Shown here: piece by piece, positions 24,599 to 34,889 of the stretch
Numbering within the stretch: the first letter of the stretch is position 1
Layout of the letters: every line of letters starts with the position of its first letter
From: Dolomedes plantarius
Lineage: Eukaryota; Arthropoda; Arachnida; Araneae; Dolomedidae
Assembly (NCBI GenBank): GCA_907164885.2
Contig: OU015495.1
Location: 215,232,224 to 215,296,223 of the forward strand
Length of the DNA: 64,000 nucleotides
Reading direction: 5' to 3'
The notes under the pieces: model-generated
What the model saw: the letters and a program-made list of their open reading frames with translations, nothing else
Told to the model about the DNA's origin: nothing
Database searches by the model: none
Made by a program: the position numbers and the translations under genes

Positions 24599-25978
24599 CA
24601 CTCTGTCACAAAAAGTATATGCACCCAGAAGAAATCGAGCTACAATCACGAAACTTGGCAGAAATGTAGTCTGGTAAGAGATATGCAAATGATTAAAATT
24701 TCAAGACAAGGGTAAAGACAAGGGTAAGCGCGCTATGCGCATATGAGATGCGCAGCTGGGAGAGTTTAAAAACATGATTGCTCGTGCCATAGGGTTATTC
24801 AAACAAATCTGTCTACTTGGATGGACGGTATTGTGATTAGAGATGCCTCTGAGACGTAACCGGCGACAGTACGAACAATTGTCGGACTTTGAGAGGGCGA
24901 GTATAGTAGGCCTCAGAGAAGCAGGTTGGTCGAACCTCGGTCGGAGCGATATGGTAATTGCTCGGTGTTGGCAACAATGGATCACGGAAGGGATAGTCTA
25001 CCTTCGCGTATGGTCAGGACGTCCCAGGAACACAAATGCGCGCAATCATAAGAGCGGCCACGTCCGCACCAACAACGTCGCTAGAATCGGTTCGACGCCA
25101 TTTACCATCTTCCAGACATCCGGTGGTATCAGTCGGAGACGACTGGTCGACAGAGGTATAAGTAGCCGACGTCCATTAAAAACGCCTACCACTGACCCCA
25201 CATCATAGGCAGTGTCGATTGGATTTTTGCCGACCTCGGGCAAGCTGGAGTGTGACCGACCGGAGGCGTGTGATCTTCAGCGATGAATCCCGATTCAGTC
25301 TCAATGCTGATGACCAGCGCATACGCGTGTGGAGGAGGCCAGGCCACCAGTCCGGCCCGGCATTTGTTGTCGAAAGGCATACGGCGATTACACAAGGTGA
25401 GACAGTGCGGGGAGCGATTTGTTGGGACACACGATCACCTCTAGTCACTTCAACGCACTTTGATGGCACGCAGTTACGTGGACGAGATTTTAACGCCAGT
25501 TGTACTGCCTATGCTATCGAGTCGCCCAGGTGCCATTCATTAGCAAGACAACGCTCGTCCGCATACTGCGCGACTCTCCCGACAGTGTCTTCAAGGATAT
25601 TACGTACTCCCGTGGCCTGCCAGGTCACCAGACCTCTCGCCAATAGAGCACGTCTGGGACGTGCTTGGAAGGCAACTGTAGCCGTCCCGGAATACTGGTG
25701 AATTAACTGCCCAGATGCAAAGATTATGGCACGATCTTCCGCAGGAGGTCATAGGTGAGCTCACTAATTCGATGCCACGCCGTGTTTCGGCTTGTATAGC
25801 TGCCAGAGGTGGATTTACTACTCACTGATTTGTAACCTTTTTTCTGCCATATCTTCTTAATAAAACGGTCTGTTCTTCTGAATTTGTAATCATTTGCTTA
25901 TCTCCTCATACACTACGTACATGTTAAGTTTCGTGATAGAAGCCTGTTTCCTTCCATATATTTTTTTGTGACAGACTG
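24599..25978 (+). mobile_element. Tc1 transposon, full length (family Tc-D)
   Basis: A 1380-bp element with ends CACTCTGTCACAAAAAG and, from the right, CAGTCTGTCACAAAAAA, flanked by TA at 24597-24598 and 25979-25980. Its right end lies six bases (TATATA) from the left end of another Tc1 element of a different family in the opposite orientation. Confidence 0.9.
24843..25828 (+). pseudogene. Tc1 transposase (DD32E-type), inactivated
   Basis: The reading frame opens with MPLRRNRRQYEQLSDFERAS, closely related to the start of the Tc-B transposase at 33434. A short deletion removes part of the helix-turn-helix (SNLGRSD where the relative has SARRVARQLGRSD). Frameshifts and stops follow, including one at about 25206. 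Later frames keep RRRVIFSDESRFSL (first catalytic Asp, about 25265-25305), QDNARPHTARL and PDLSPIEH (about 25545-25650), and the end RRVSACIAARGGF with TGA at 25826-25828. There are 32 residues between the second Asp and the Glu, as in family Tc-B and unlike the 34 of family Tc-C. It cannot produce an active enzyme. Confidence 0.85.
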
Positions 25979-25984
25979 TATATA

Positions 25985-27380
25985 CACTGCTGGCCACCCA
26001 AATTGCAACACCAAGAAAGACAAGAGATATCACAACAAAATTTATTTTGTAGATAACATGTTGACCAAGTATCAAATGATTAAATTTATAGACTTCTGTG
26101 AAGTGTGGTTCCTGCCAAAATCAGTAGCCAGAGTAGCCGCCATTCTTGGAGATCACCGCTGCCACACGCCTCGGCATTGGTTCAAAGAGACTTTGGATGG
26201 GTTTTTGGGGTACAGCAGACCAAGCAGCTTCCACACGTTGCCAAAGTTGATCTGCTGTGGCAGCTGGGGATGGAATCTGGGTCAATCGTAGAGCAACCAT
26301 GGACCACATGTTTTCTATCGGCGAAAGATCCGGAGAGCGAGGCGGCCAGGGAAGCAATTCAATCTGGCGATTGACGGAGAACCGTTCGACAATGCGTGCC
26401 ATGTGTGGTCGCGCATTATCGTGTTGAAATATGGCTGTGGGCAAGCCCTGAAGGTAAGGAAGGACAACTGGCTCCAACACCTCCGAGATGTAGCGCTGGC
26501 TGTTTAAAGTACCGGCAATTCGTACTAGAGGTGTGCGAGAGTGATATCCAATACCGCCCCATACCATAATACCCGGTGCAGGGCCAGTGTGGAGGTGCAT
26601 AACGCAGCTGTTCAGCATCCTCTCTTCACGGTGTCTCCAGACTCGAATGCGTCCATCGTGGTGTTGCAGACTCGTCAGTAAAGACAATTTCATTCCATTC
26701 TGCCGTCCACATCCTTCTGTCATCGCACCATTGGCGGCGGAGATGTCTGTGGTTCTGCGTCAAGGGTAGACAAAGCAATGGACTTCTTGCGGACAGACCA
26801 CTCTGCTGTAAACGGCGTCGAATGGCACGCGCAGACACTGGATGATGCGTTACAGACTGCATGTGCAGTGCTATGGTTCCTGATGTGACTGAGCGATCCG
26901 TCACTGCCATGAGCACAATTTGCCTGTCATCACGTGAAGTGGTGCGCTGAGGTGGATGCGATCGAACACGCCGGTCCGTCGTACCCTCCTGCATCCAACG
27001 ATCACATATCCGCATTACAGCTGTTTGGTTTCGTCCAACACGACTACCGATTTCCCTGAAAGATAATCCACAATCTCGGTAGGCCACTATCCTTCCTCTG
27101 TCGAACTCGGATACTTGATCAAAAGATGATCGCTGTTTTCGACGAGGCATAATTGATCGTTTTTTTTTAAAAACCACAAGAAAAATACAATTGCCGAACT
27201 TGAAATCGTCGAAATCTCCAAGCCTTAAATAGGGCTTTGAAGTGGCGCCACAGGCGCGCGTGATGTGCGTCTGCGCTGAAATTCTAATCATTTGCATATC
27301 TCACCTCCGCTAATGCATGTTGTAAATTTCATGTTATTTGCATGTTTCCTTCAGGGTGTTGCATTTACAGTGGCCAGCAG
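25985..27380 (-). mobile_element. Tc1 transposon, full length (family Tc-C, copy 2)
   Basis: An inverted copy of the element at 8454-9839. The right-hand end of this copy in window coordinates reads GGCCAGCAG and runs straight into TA repeats, having lost the last TG. The left end is CACTGCTGGCCACCCAAATT, preceded by TA at 25983-25984. Confidence 0.92.
26121..27150 (-). pseudogene. Tc1 transposase (DD34E), frameshifted
   Basis: The same protein as at 8677-9703, starting MPRRKQRSSFDQ at 27150. The helix-turn-helix region is intact. The catalytic core is broken by an 11-bp deletion right after the first catalytic DES (about 26672), which removes the codons of the RFCL block and shifts the frame. 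The remaining ~190 codons then run open to the stop at 26121. They include DNARPHMARI, LLPWPPRSPDLSPIEN and the C-terminal GGYSGY, and retain Trp where copy 1 has a stop. The spacing is DD34E. The two copies carry different lesions, so they decayed independently. Confidence 0.9.
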
Positions 27381-27401
27381 TATATATATATATATATATA
27401 T
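27381..27401. repeat. Short (TA)n tract
   Basis: TA repeat at the Tc1 insertion border. Confidence 0.85.
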
Positions 27402-27409
27402 AAACACAT

Positions 27410-29850
27410 ACACACACAAAATGTCTGCCCATAATGGTGGTTAGGACAAAATGGAAACAAATAGTGCTGTGCTATATCTGACAATTCTTGATATATATAT
27501 ACATCACTGGTATCTTAAAATAAGAATAATGTTTAATATGAAAATAACTAAGATATTAATTGTTTTTTTTTAAATGGGGGGATATGTGCGATGACATTCG
27601 CTCATACACCTCGTTTATTTGTTCGCTTCTTAAGGTATCCGACTACCTTTGGAGCACTGTTTTTCAAAAACTATACTTGCGCAAATTTCTGTGTTATTTT
27701 TCAAAGGTGTACAACACCATAACACTAAAATTAGGAAAAATAGACCATGACTGTGCAACTTTTTACAAAATTGATGATTTTAGGTCAAAATTTAGCAAAT
27801 TTTTAGTATAACGGCTCTAGCTGTAAAAAAAAAATATGCATATAAGATTAATTTCTTTTTGTCATATGTATATAAGTACCTCCTGAGTGTAATGACTAAA
27901 AGCTAATCAATATCATGAACTCTAAAAAAAAATACAGATCCTTATACGCCATTACATGTAAAATTTTAGTAATTGCTCAAGAGATTTTCTATAAATGCAG
28001 CTGTAAATCAACAAATAAAATACCTAGAACCAAATCTGAAGTTCATTACATTCTAAATATTATGAAAAACATACGTGAAAAATTCTTCCATAGGCATATC
28101 ATGGTTAGATTTTGAGTAATCACAATAGTCGTTTACATTATTGATGAAAAAGGAGTTAGTTCTTCAGAAATCGCAATTAAAGTTTTCAACTTGTATTGAA
28201 ATTTATAGCTGCTGATTATTTTTAAATTGTCGTCATTTCATTTCTAATGATCGTACAGAAAAAAACATAAAAGCAGATTTAGAAATGGAAATTTACAATC
28301 TTTAAGAAAAAGGAATTAGAAGCTATTTCGCAGTTTTCGTCAAAATTGACATTTCAAAGGTAGTGAACACACACTTAACTGGAAGCACCATTCAGGTGAG
28401 CCAACATAGCACCAAAGTGTTATCACAATTTAGACCGAAGGCTGTTATGTACTAAGAAAAAAATCGTAAATTTTTCAAAATGCTCCATGAGCCTTCATTA
28501 TTTTCCCAAATTCCTCGGGATAGTTAATGAAAGTGTTTGTCAGAAAACTGTGCTTTGAAACTTCAGATATTTTTCAAATCTATAGACCACGAAATGACGT
28601 AAAAATATAAAAAAAACATCAAAAATAGCAGGCAGAATAAAAAAAGAAAGTTATTTCAGACTTTAGATTCATACAAGAAAAAAATTCAATGCAAAATTAT
28701 GTTTCTATATATTATATGGTAAACTTTTATTAAAATATTTAACTATTTTAAATGATGTGGAATGCGCATGGAGCATTTTGAACAATGTTAGAATTTTTAA
28801 AATTATTTTTGAAAAACAGGCGTTATTCTGCCAAAGAATCCTTATTTTGAATTCTAAGGTGTAGTCAAAATAATAATTATTCTCATTCTGTATATAGACC
28901 TAAAAATTTGAGGTTGAACGTTCCTTGTTCCCTTAACTCATCTTTTTTTATATTAAATTTTAAAAACATACCTGACCTACACTGGAACAACGATCTTATG
29001 TGTATTGTAATGATTTTACATTTTACCATTTCCGACTGCGTCATAAGGCCTGAGATCTGTAACGTTGTTGTGCATTTTCTAGATTTGATTACGGGGCACA
29101 ATTTTGTAAATTTCCACTTCATCTCAGTATTTAATTTCTGTGGGAATTCTCAGTTGTTCATGGTCAACATGTCTGTTGTTTACTGGAAGTGGGTTTACAA
29201 GATCGATTACACGAGCCGACTCTTAAACTTCTGGGTCAGAGCTGTTCTAATGCGGATGACAGCGAAAGCAGTTGTTTCCACCGAGTCTGATGAGTCTAAT
29301 GGACTGTTCTTTCAAGTTTTTAAAATGTTACATCGGTTCTAAAACGCCAAACGGCTTACATAGAATATCCTCTTTCACAGTAGCAATGCAGTTACATATA
29401 TATAATATTTATTTGAAAAAGATGATTCTACTGGCACATATTTTAACGGGTTATTCAATTTTGAAATTTTCTGTTACACTGTTTTATGCATAATGTTTGC
29501 GTATTAATTTAGGGCAATAGGATGTCTCAGAACTGTATTTTACAACACTTGAATTCCGGTTTCCTGTCTTAGTGGACCCATTGTGGTAGGAGGAATTACA
29601 GTGTTTACAGGAGGTTGTAGGAAAATTCAGAGCGATGTCAGGCTAAAAATCCGCCCCCTCCCCCACAAGCAGGAACTCCTATATGGTAAGTGACTTGTAA
29701 AAGAAGCGTAACGGGCTCATTGGCACTCTAAAATTGATCAATTTCACTGTGCATATTAAGCTATGTTAAAGCACTATAAAACAGTAACATCGAGGTTATT
29801 TTATCTATCAATAAATATATGATTTATTCGCTTGATATGCTATATTACTT
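27410..29850. other. Intergenic sequence, nothing recognised
   Basis: AT-rich DNA. The longest frame (28908-29342, 144 codons, + strand) has no recognised domain and an AT-driven composition. I see no support for a gene. Confidence 0.4.
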
Positions 29851-29856
29851 TATGAA

Positions 29857-30058
<202 letters not shown>

Positions 30059-30059
30059 A

Positions 30060-30490
30060 AATAAAGTTGAAAGAGAAAAACCAGTATGAGCACTAAAGCT
30101 ACTACAGCCCGGAACCAAAAACATGAAAAGATAAGATTGAAGGAGGTTTTAGACAATATTTCATCTTCAGCGGTGTCAATACTGTCTAAAAACCAATGGA
30201 TTGTTTCAGATAAGTATGATCTATACAATAAACATACTCAGAGACCGTACAATCCATGAATAACTGTAGAATTGAATAAAGAGTTACTTAACCATAGAAC
30301 ACCAAGCCTGGCGCTAGACAGAGTGGAAGTTAAGAATAAGTAACCGCAAGATGACTGACGTCACAAAACTTGCAACCATGGAGATTATGGAAACACAGAA
30401 ACTGACCTACTATGGATACTGTGTTTTAGGACTATTAAACCTTTATTAATTTAGTTTTTTATTATTATTACTAAGAGTAATTTTTTTAAT
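30060..30490. other. Intergenic sequence, nothing recognised
   Basis: No supported feature. Confidence 0.4.
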
Positions 30491-30497
30491 ATATATA

Positions 30498-30502
30498 CTA
30501 TA

Positions 30503-30580
<78 letters not shown>
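30498..30580. repeat. Compound microsatellite (TA)n-(TATG)n-(TG)n
   Basis: TA repeats grade into TATG units and then about 20 TG units. Confidence 0.95.
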
Positions 30581-30583
<3 letters not shown>

Positions 30584-30589
30584 TCTTTT

Positions 30590-31830
30590 GTAGTGAACGA
30601 GGTAAAGATCAGTTTATGTTATTAGCTATGCAGCTTCTAGTGCCGCTTTGTAGAATATAAACAAAACCAAACAAAACCGAAGAACTATACTGGATATTGG
30701 TTTTTTTTCTTTTATGGTCACCTATACATTTCAGCTACCTATCCGTTTCTTACAAAATTTAAAAGAGAATGAAACAATCCTGATTGAATCAGATTATGAC
30801 AAATAAATTATCTTGAATCGCTTAGATTTAAACGTAATTGTTGTAAAGTGCTTGATGACAACCTGCTTTATCAAAACCATCTTTCTCCATCAGGAAAGGG
30901 ATTATTCTTTCCACCAAAAGTGTACAGTTATATTTTCTGTAAAAAATCTCCTTTTTTTTGTTTGTTTGTTCGTGTCGACGTTCTTTCGGAAAATAAGTAT
31001 TTTACTTATCTCTTTAGTTCGGTGATGGCAAGATTGGCCGCCAAACGGATAATCCACCCTCCGATACGCGTCATTTTAAACGTGTTTTAAACATGATTTC
31101 TGGCACATTTGCATTGTGTTTGTCAACACAATACCCAGTGTGTTTAACAGCGAACATGCCAAGAAGTTCATAACATCTTAATACATATTTCCGACGCATT
31201 GGCCCAGATATCACAATGTCTATTAACATCATACATAATAAAGCTATTCTGTGTTCTATCTATCTAAGCATATCTAGCAACATACATAATAAAAGAATTT
31301 GAAAAATTAGGACAAATATATAACTAGCCATGCAGTCCGGTCAAAATATATTTAAAACAGTTCTCTCCGGTACAAGAAAAAAACAAGATGTGATCCAACG
31401 CTTCTCTTTTCGTCAGGTACACGAGGTACTTTTTTAGAATCGGCAAGGTTGAATCTTTTTAAATAGGCCTGGATGACAATATGGCCTATTCTAGTCTTGG
31501 CAGAAAATGTGACAATATTTTAAGGGACATTCCTAAGAAAGGTAAGGTAATTTTGCTCCAGCTGAAAAAGGAATAGAGGCCGATGTATGTCGACAAAATT
31601 CCAGGATTCGCGCCGTTTGTCTTTAGCTTTCCTTTTAGCTCTTCTCAAATCCTAAAGAGAGTGGTCAATTACAAGACAACCAGACACAATTTTGATGATA
31701 GTTTTTCAATATCATGGGCTACCTCATTTCCGTTTATGCCAAAATGTGAAGGGGAGGACCCATTGCAAATTTGATAGCTTTGAACTTTTAGTTAAGGAGG
31801 ATCCCTGATTTCTTTAATGCTGTGGGAATG
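30590..31830. other. Intergenic sequence, nothing recognised
   Basis: Several short overlapping frames (60-80 codons) without recognisable domains. Confidence 0.4.
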
Positions 31831-31843
31831 TTCATTAGGCTTG

Positions 31844-32016
31844 GTTTGGTTTGGAGCGATACGGTTAATTTTTGCTACACGAGGGCTAATTAGACCGGGA
31901 TCTACTGCTTAAAGCCGATTCCGAACGTATACAAATGACTCTGCCGAGAGTGGGAATCGAAACCACAGACTTTGCTACCGAATGCCAGCGCCCTAGCCAT
32001 TCGGCCATCGTTCGGC
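31844..32016 (-). repeat. tRNA-derived SINE (family SINE-1), complete copy
   Basis: A 173-bp element flanked by a perfect 12-bp target duplication TCATTAGGCTTG (31832-31843 and 32017-32028). Read on the minus strand it begins GCCGAACGATGGCCGAATGG with an A-box-like TGGCCGAATGG. A B-box-like GGTTTCGATTCC follows, as in tRNA promoters for RNA polymerase III. A non-tRNA body contains CGTTCGGAATCGGCTT and a CTCGTGTAGCAA block. The 3' tail is CCAAACCAAACC instead of poly(A). A second copy is at 45622-46012. SINEs depend on a partner LINE for movement, and that LINE is not visible here. Confidence 0.88.
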
Positions 32017-32029
32017 TCATTAGGCTTGT

Positions 32030-32900
32030 ATTGACCAAGACAGTGAAGAGCCGCCTTAGAATCCGTAAAAATATAACTTGACATTCATCCTAAATTTTGG
32101 CAGCGTGGCGAGGCCGTATTAAGTGCCAAAAGTGCCAAGATGCCCATTATAAAAGTTTACAATATATTGACACGTTTATTGTGCTTGTGTACTTCATTTA
32201 AAGAGCAAAGGAAGGACGACATTTGTTCTTTTTTTCCACCAAGGAACTATTTTGAACTGGAATATTCTCCACTGCACTTGAATTGGGATCCGAGTGAACA
32301 AGTCCACTGCCCTTACTCCATTACGTACATACTTGTTCTGACCTTAAAAATAAGGCCAAGAGTTTCATCGGAACAACCAGAGATAATACGGAAGTCGTGT
32401 GCCTGTTCTATGAGGCTTGAATGAAATAAGTTTTCTGCATTAAATACCTATTTTTTTTACGGTATACGAATCACTTTTATTTCATTAATGCGTGCGTCCT
32501 TAACGTAGTTTGAAATCATTTTTCTTTAATCTTCTTTTTTGTGCCACTTTCGACATGTTTTGGACGAGTAAAGCGCAAAATCTTTCATTATTCTTTTCCC
32601 AATAATTCCATTACTAAGGGTTTATCTGCATATCAGCCATCCAACAAATGCATGTCGTCGGTAAATAAATGGTTTGTAATATTCTAATTTTTTCGAATGC
32701 AGGCCAAAATGATTATCAGTGAAAAGAAGTTGACAGTTTAATCTGAGGGATAAGGTTCTTAAGGATGTTCAAATAAACCATTATTTCGCGGAAGACCAGG
32801 CGTAGTCATCCCTTAGGCAATGTCGGTCCAATGCGGCAGCACTTTTGTCTTGCGACTCTCTCCCAATCTCTGGGAGATATGCTGGTTTCTTATAATGGAT
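32030..32900. other. Intergenic sequence, nothing recognised
   Basis: A 94-codon frame at 32140-32424 shows no domain. No other feature is supported. Confidence 0.35.
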
Positions 32901-32925
32901 GCTCCATGTAGCCCCTAGTACTTCC

Positions 32926-33060
32926 AAAATTTTAACTGAGCAACCCGAGGGACGACATCTGGTGGGTTCGTACCCTCTTCCCACCCACATACAACATGGG
33001 ACTTTCCGGTTTACGTATTTAATGTGTCCATGTTGGGAATAGACATTTAGGATGCCTCGG
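32926..33060 (-). repeat. SINE-2 related fragment
   Basis: Shares the GGGTTCGTACCCTC and GGGACTTTCCGGTTTACGTA blocks with the SINE-2 copies at 20806-20971 and 55495-55726. The tRNA-like head is not seen. A 12-bp inverted repeat (GGATGCCTCGGC / CTCGAGGCATCC) follows at about 33050-33072. Confidence 0.35.
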
Positions 33061-33200
33061 CTCGAGGCATCCTAATATTCATCCCATCTAATATTCGTTT
33101 TCATTTAAGCTTCAATTCTCTTAACAACCGATGAGCCTGAATATGATCCACTCGCTGCGAGACTTGGTGATATGAATATATATATATATATATATGTATA

Positions 33201-34614
33201 CACTCATGGACAAAAAAAATTAGCGCACCAAGAAATAATTGCGGGATCGTAACGAAACTTGCAATGAAGGTACGTGTCGGGGAGATATGCAAATGATTAG
33301 AAATGCAGCGTGATTGCGCATTACGTATAGCCGGTAGAGGGCGTTGAACATCGTACTCTGTGGAGTATAAAACAGATAACCAAAGCTTGTTTGAGTGTGC
33401 TGAATCATTTACAAAGGAAGAGCTGAGATAGACATGCCATTACGCCGTGTTCGAAGACAATATAAGCAGTTGTCGCAGTTTGAGAGGGGGAGAATCGTCG
33501 GGATGATGGAAGCTGGGTGGTCAGCTAGGCGAGTAGCTCGTCAATTAGGCCGCTCTGATTGTGTTGTGAGGAGGTGTTGGGACCAGTGGACCCGAGAGAT
33601 GTCATGTACACGAAGACCAGGCTCAGGACGCCCTCGACAGACCAGTCGTCGAGAAGACCGCCACATCGTAAGAAATGCACGCGTACAGCCAACTGCTTCA
33701 TCGGCCGCCATCCAGGCACAGGTAGCACCTTCACTAGGGGCCTCTGTGTCTTCTCGAACCATACGAAGGCGCCTGGCTGAAGGACAGTTGGTATCGCGGC
33801 GCCCATTACGTGTGCTGCCCTTGACGCCCACCCATCGACGCCTCCGTTTGGAGTTTTGCCGCGCACGAGGAAACTGGACTGCAGCGGAATGGAACTAGGT
33901 CGTCTTTAGCGACGAATCCAGATTCAATCTCGGCAGTGATGACAATCGTGTTCCTGTATGGAGAGCCCGTGGTGAACGCTTCAATCCTGCCTTTGCTGTA
34001 CAGCGACACATCGCTCCCACAGCTGGTGTGATGGTATGGGGTGCCATTGCCTACAATACACGGTCACCCCTAGTATTGTTCCGTGGCACCATGACAGCCC
34101 AGCGGTATGTTCATGAAATCCTGCAACCACATGTGTTGCCACTCATGCAACGGCTCCCATGAGCCATTTTTCAACAAGACAATGCTCGACCTCATACGGC
34201 AAGGGTGTCACAAGACTGTCTCCGAACTGTTACTACCCTTCCTTGGCCTGCCCGATCCCCAGATTTGTCTCCAATCGAGCATATCTGGGATCATTTGGGA
34301 CGACGAGTTGGGCATCCCACGAGTTTGAACGAACTAGAGGCAAGGTTACAGCAAATATGGAACGAAATGTCTCAAGACATCATACAGAACTTGTATGACT
34401 CAATGCCCGATCGTATCGCATCGTGCATTCGCGCTAGAGGGGGTCCAACGGAGTATTAACTCCTCCGTTCTTTTGCCTTTTTCTCTGAAATAAATTATCC
34501 TTTTTCTTTGATTTTCTTATCATTTACTTATATCAAAGTAGTCATTACGTATGTAAAATTTCGTTTCATTTTGACGACTCCTTTTTGGTGCGCTAATTTT
34601 TTTGTCCATGAGTG
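33201..34614 (+). mobile_element. Tc1 transposon, full length (family Tc-B)
   Basis: A 1414-bp element with inverted ends CACTCATGGACAAAAAAAAT and, at the right, ATTTTTTTGTCCATGAGTG, each next to TA (33199-33200 and 34615-34616). The fragment at 1-474 is a near-identical second copy. Immediately to the right, after TATA, sits a pogo-type MITE. Confidence 0.93.
33434..34459 (+). pseudogene. Tc1 transposase (DD32E-type) with two nonsense codons
   Basis: A 341-codon frame with no frameshift but two in-frame stops. The first is TAG at 33896-33898 (codon 155), just before the first catalytic block VVFSDESRF; the sequence suggests a CAG-to-TAG change. The second is TGA at 34160-34162 (codon 243), where the copy at 1-474 has GGA. 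N-terminal helix-turn-helix motifs are visible: QLSQFERGRIVGMMEAGWS at about residues 15-33, LGRSDCVVRRCWDQW, then GSGRPRQT. The catalytic residues are the Asp of DESRF, the Asp of DNARPH and the Glu of PDLSPIEH, all present. Exactly 32 residues separate the last two. Only two point changes separate it from an open frame, so it is a young pseudogene. Confidence 0.92.
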
Positions 34615-34620
34615 TATATA

Positions 34621-34792
34621 CAGAGGAATCTCGATCCATCGTTTTCGGATCCATCGTTTTTCCATATGTGTCGTTCATTTTATCCAGTCCCAACGATCAT
34701 ATTGCTTTGTTATGTTTCCGCATCTATCGTTTTTCCCGCATTTATCGTTCATTTTAATCGGTCCCTTGAAAAAACGATACATCGAGATTCCA

Positions 34793-34795
<3 letters not shown>
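34621..34795. mobile_element. pogo/Tigger-like MITE, copy 2
   Basis: A 175-bp element related to 575-745 but inverted. Ends are CAGAGGAATCTCGATC and GATTCCACTG's complement, with TA on both sides (34619-34620 and 34796-34797). Internal CATCGTTTT blocks recur four to five times, matching the terminal motif. It lies directly beside the Tc1 element. Confidence 0.85.

Positions 34796-34880
<85 letters not shown>
34796..34880. repeat. (TA)n microsatellite
   Basis: An uninterrupted TA run starting at the MITE target site. Confidence 0.95.
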
Positions 34881-34883
<3 letters not shown>

Positions 34884-34889
34884 GTTTCC

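Noticed and set aside
28908..29342. 144-codon frame on the + strand
   Set aside because: No domain, an AT-driven amino acid composition, and another overlapping frame on the minus strand of similar quality.
31920..32012. Possible tRNA gene on the minus strand
   Set aside because: A- and B-box-like motifs are present, but the sequence continues into a repeat body with a 12-bp target duplication and a second copy, so it is a SINE head.
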